In this document: one piece after another, positions 63,490 through 64,000 of the stretch
Position numbering within the stretch: the stretch's first letter is position 1
How the letters are laid out: each line of letters begins with the position of its first letter
Assembly: GCA_963573385.1 (NCBI GenBank)
Contig: CAUYLG010021655.1
Span: 1-64,000, forward strand
DNA length: 64,000 nucleotides
Reading direction: 5' to 3'
Source: Cacajao melanocephalus
Lineage: Eukaryota > Chordata > Mammalia > Primates > Pitheciidae
Program-made: the position numbers and the translations under genes
Notes under the pieces: model-generated
What the model saw: the letters and a program-made list of their open reading frames with translations, nothing else
Told to the model about the DNA's origin: nothing
The model's database searches: none

Positions 63490-64000
63490 AAGAAAAGATG
63501 TAGAAGATAACAGTCTTAAAAAAAAATGCAAAACATACCTTGGCAATAGATAAAAATATAGTGTTTTGAAAAAAAATAAGAAAACAATTTCCTAATGTAC
63601 TATACATTATGTTATTGTACTTAGAGGGTAACTCACTGGACCTAGCCTTGATAGGATTTAATTTCCAAACTTCAAGTTAATTTCTGTCCAGTGTTCAATA
63701 ATTTTGCCACTGGATGGTGCAATTTCATATTCAAACTGCATAACAGTCTCAGACTTTACTGGGGATCTTATAGCTACTCTATTAGCTGCTTTTTGGTATT
63801 TCTTCCACAACATTGTAATTAATGACACTAGTTCCTAAAAGACCTAAAGATGACACTTAGAATAAAAATTAAGCAGCAGACAAATTGGCTTTTACTGAAA
63901 AGATGGAAGCTGCTACTAACTAGCTATGTGATCCTGGCCAGCACCCTAAGATTTCTGAGGTGGACTTGCTTCCTGTTACAAGAAAGAGGAATAGAATCTA
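63490..64000 (-). other. Intron upstream of the first visible ENTPD1-like exon
   Basis: I searched this for the preceding exon (the one with ACR1, DAGSSHTS in the human protein) and did not see it. It must lie beyond the window if present. Confidence 0.6.

Overview
This is nuclear DNA of a primate. Alu elements of J and S type are scattered throughout, together with old L1, L2, MIR, MaLR-LTR and Tigger/hAT fossils. Genes are sparse and spliced, with GT-AG introns and CpG-island promoters. From memory, the TMED7 signal peptide differs from the human one at about four residues, so a non-human primate is more likely than human, but I cannot name the species.

Layout. (1) 1-9.4 kb is non-coding: an old LINE-type repeat, an MLT1-like LTR, about 3 kb of degenerate L1, and an isolated GC/CpG-rich block at 2.95-3.5 kb. 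That block sits where the promoter of the downstream neighbour TICAM2 would be expected (inference). (2) About 10.3-22.9 kb holds TMED7 on the minus strand, complete. Its three coding exons (22703-22512, 17710-17465, 13781-13545) join in phase 0 into 224 residues, with a long AT-rich 3' UTR to the left and a CpG-island promoter to the right. (3) 23-53 kb has no gene I can support. It is a dense archive of nested repeats: a hAT transposon, an MLT1 LTR and an MST/THE1-type LTR nested in one L1; an endogenous retroviral LTR with a 75-bp tandem repeat; an Alu-split Tigger; and an Alu cluster at 45-52 kb. (4) 53-54 kb carries a processed TPD52L2 pseudogene, itself broken by a short Alu monomer. (5) 58.4-63.5 kb, minus strand, carries four consecutive intact exons of an ENTPD1 (CD39)-type ecto-nucleotidase. 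The 5' exons would lie beyond the right edge; the last three exons were not found to the left.

TMED7 (p24 cargo receptor of the early secretory pathway) is the only complete gene. The ENTPD1-like block is the most surprising content, because in human ENTPD1 lies on chromosome 10 and TMED7 on chromosome 5. It is best read as a partial segmental duplicate or a lineage-specific paralogue. Its changes are mostly conservative, its splice phases are intact and it has no stop, so it may have been under selection for some time. I see no operon, CRISPR or other prokaryote-type system. Repeat family names are from recognition by eye and should be read as approximate.
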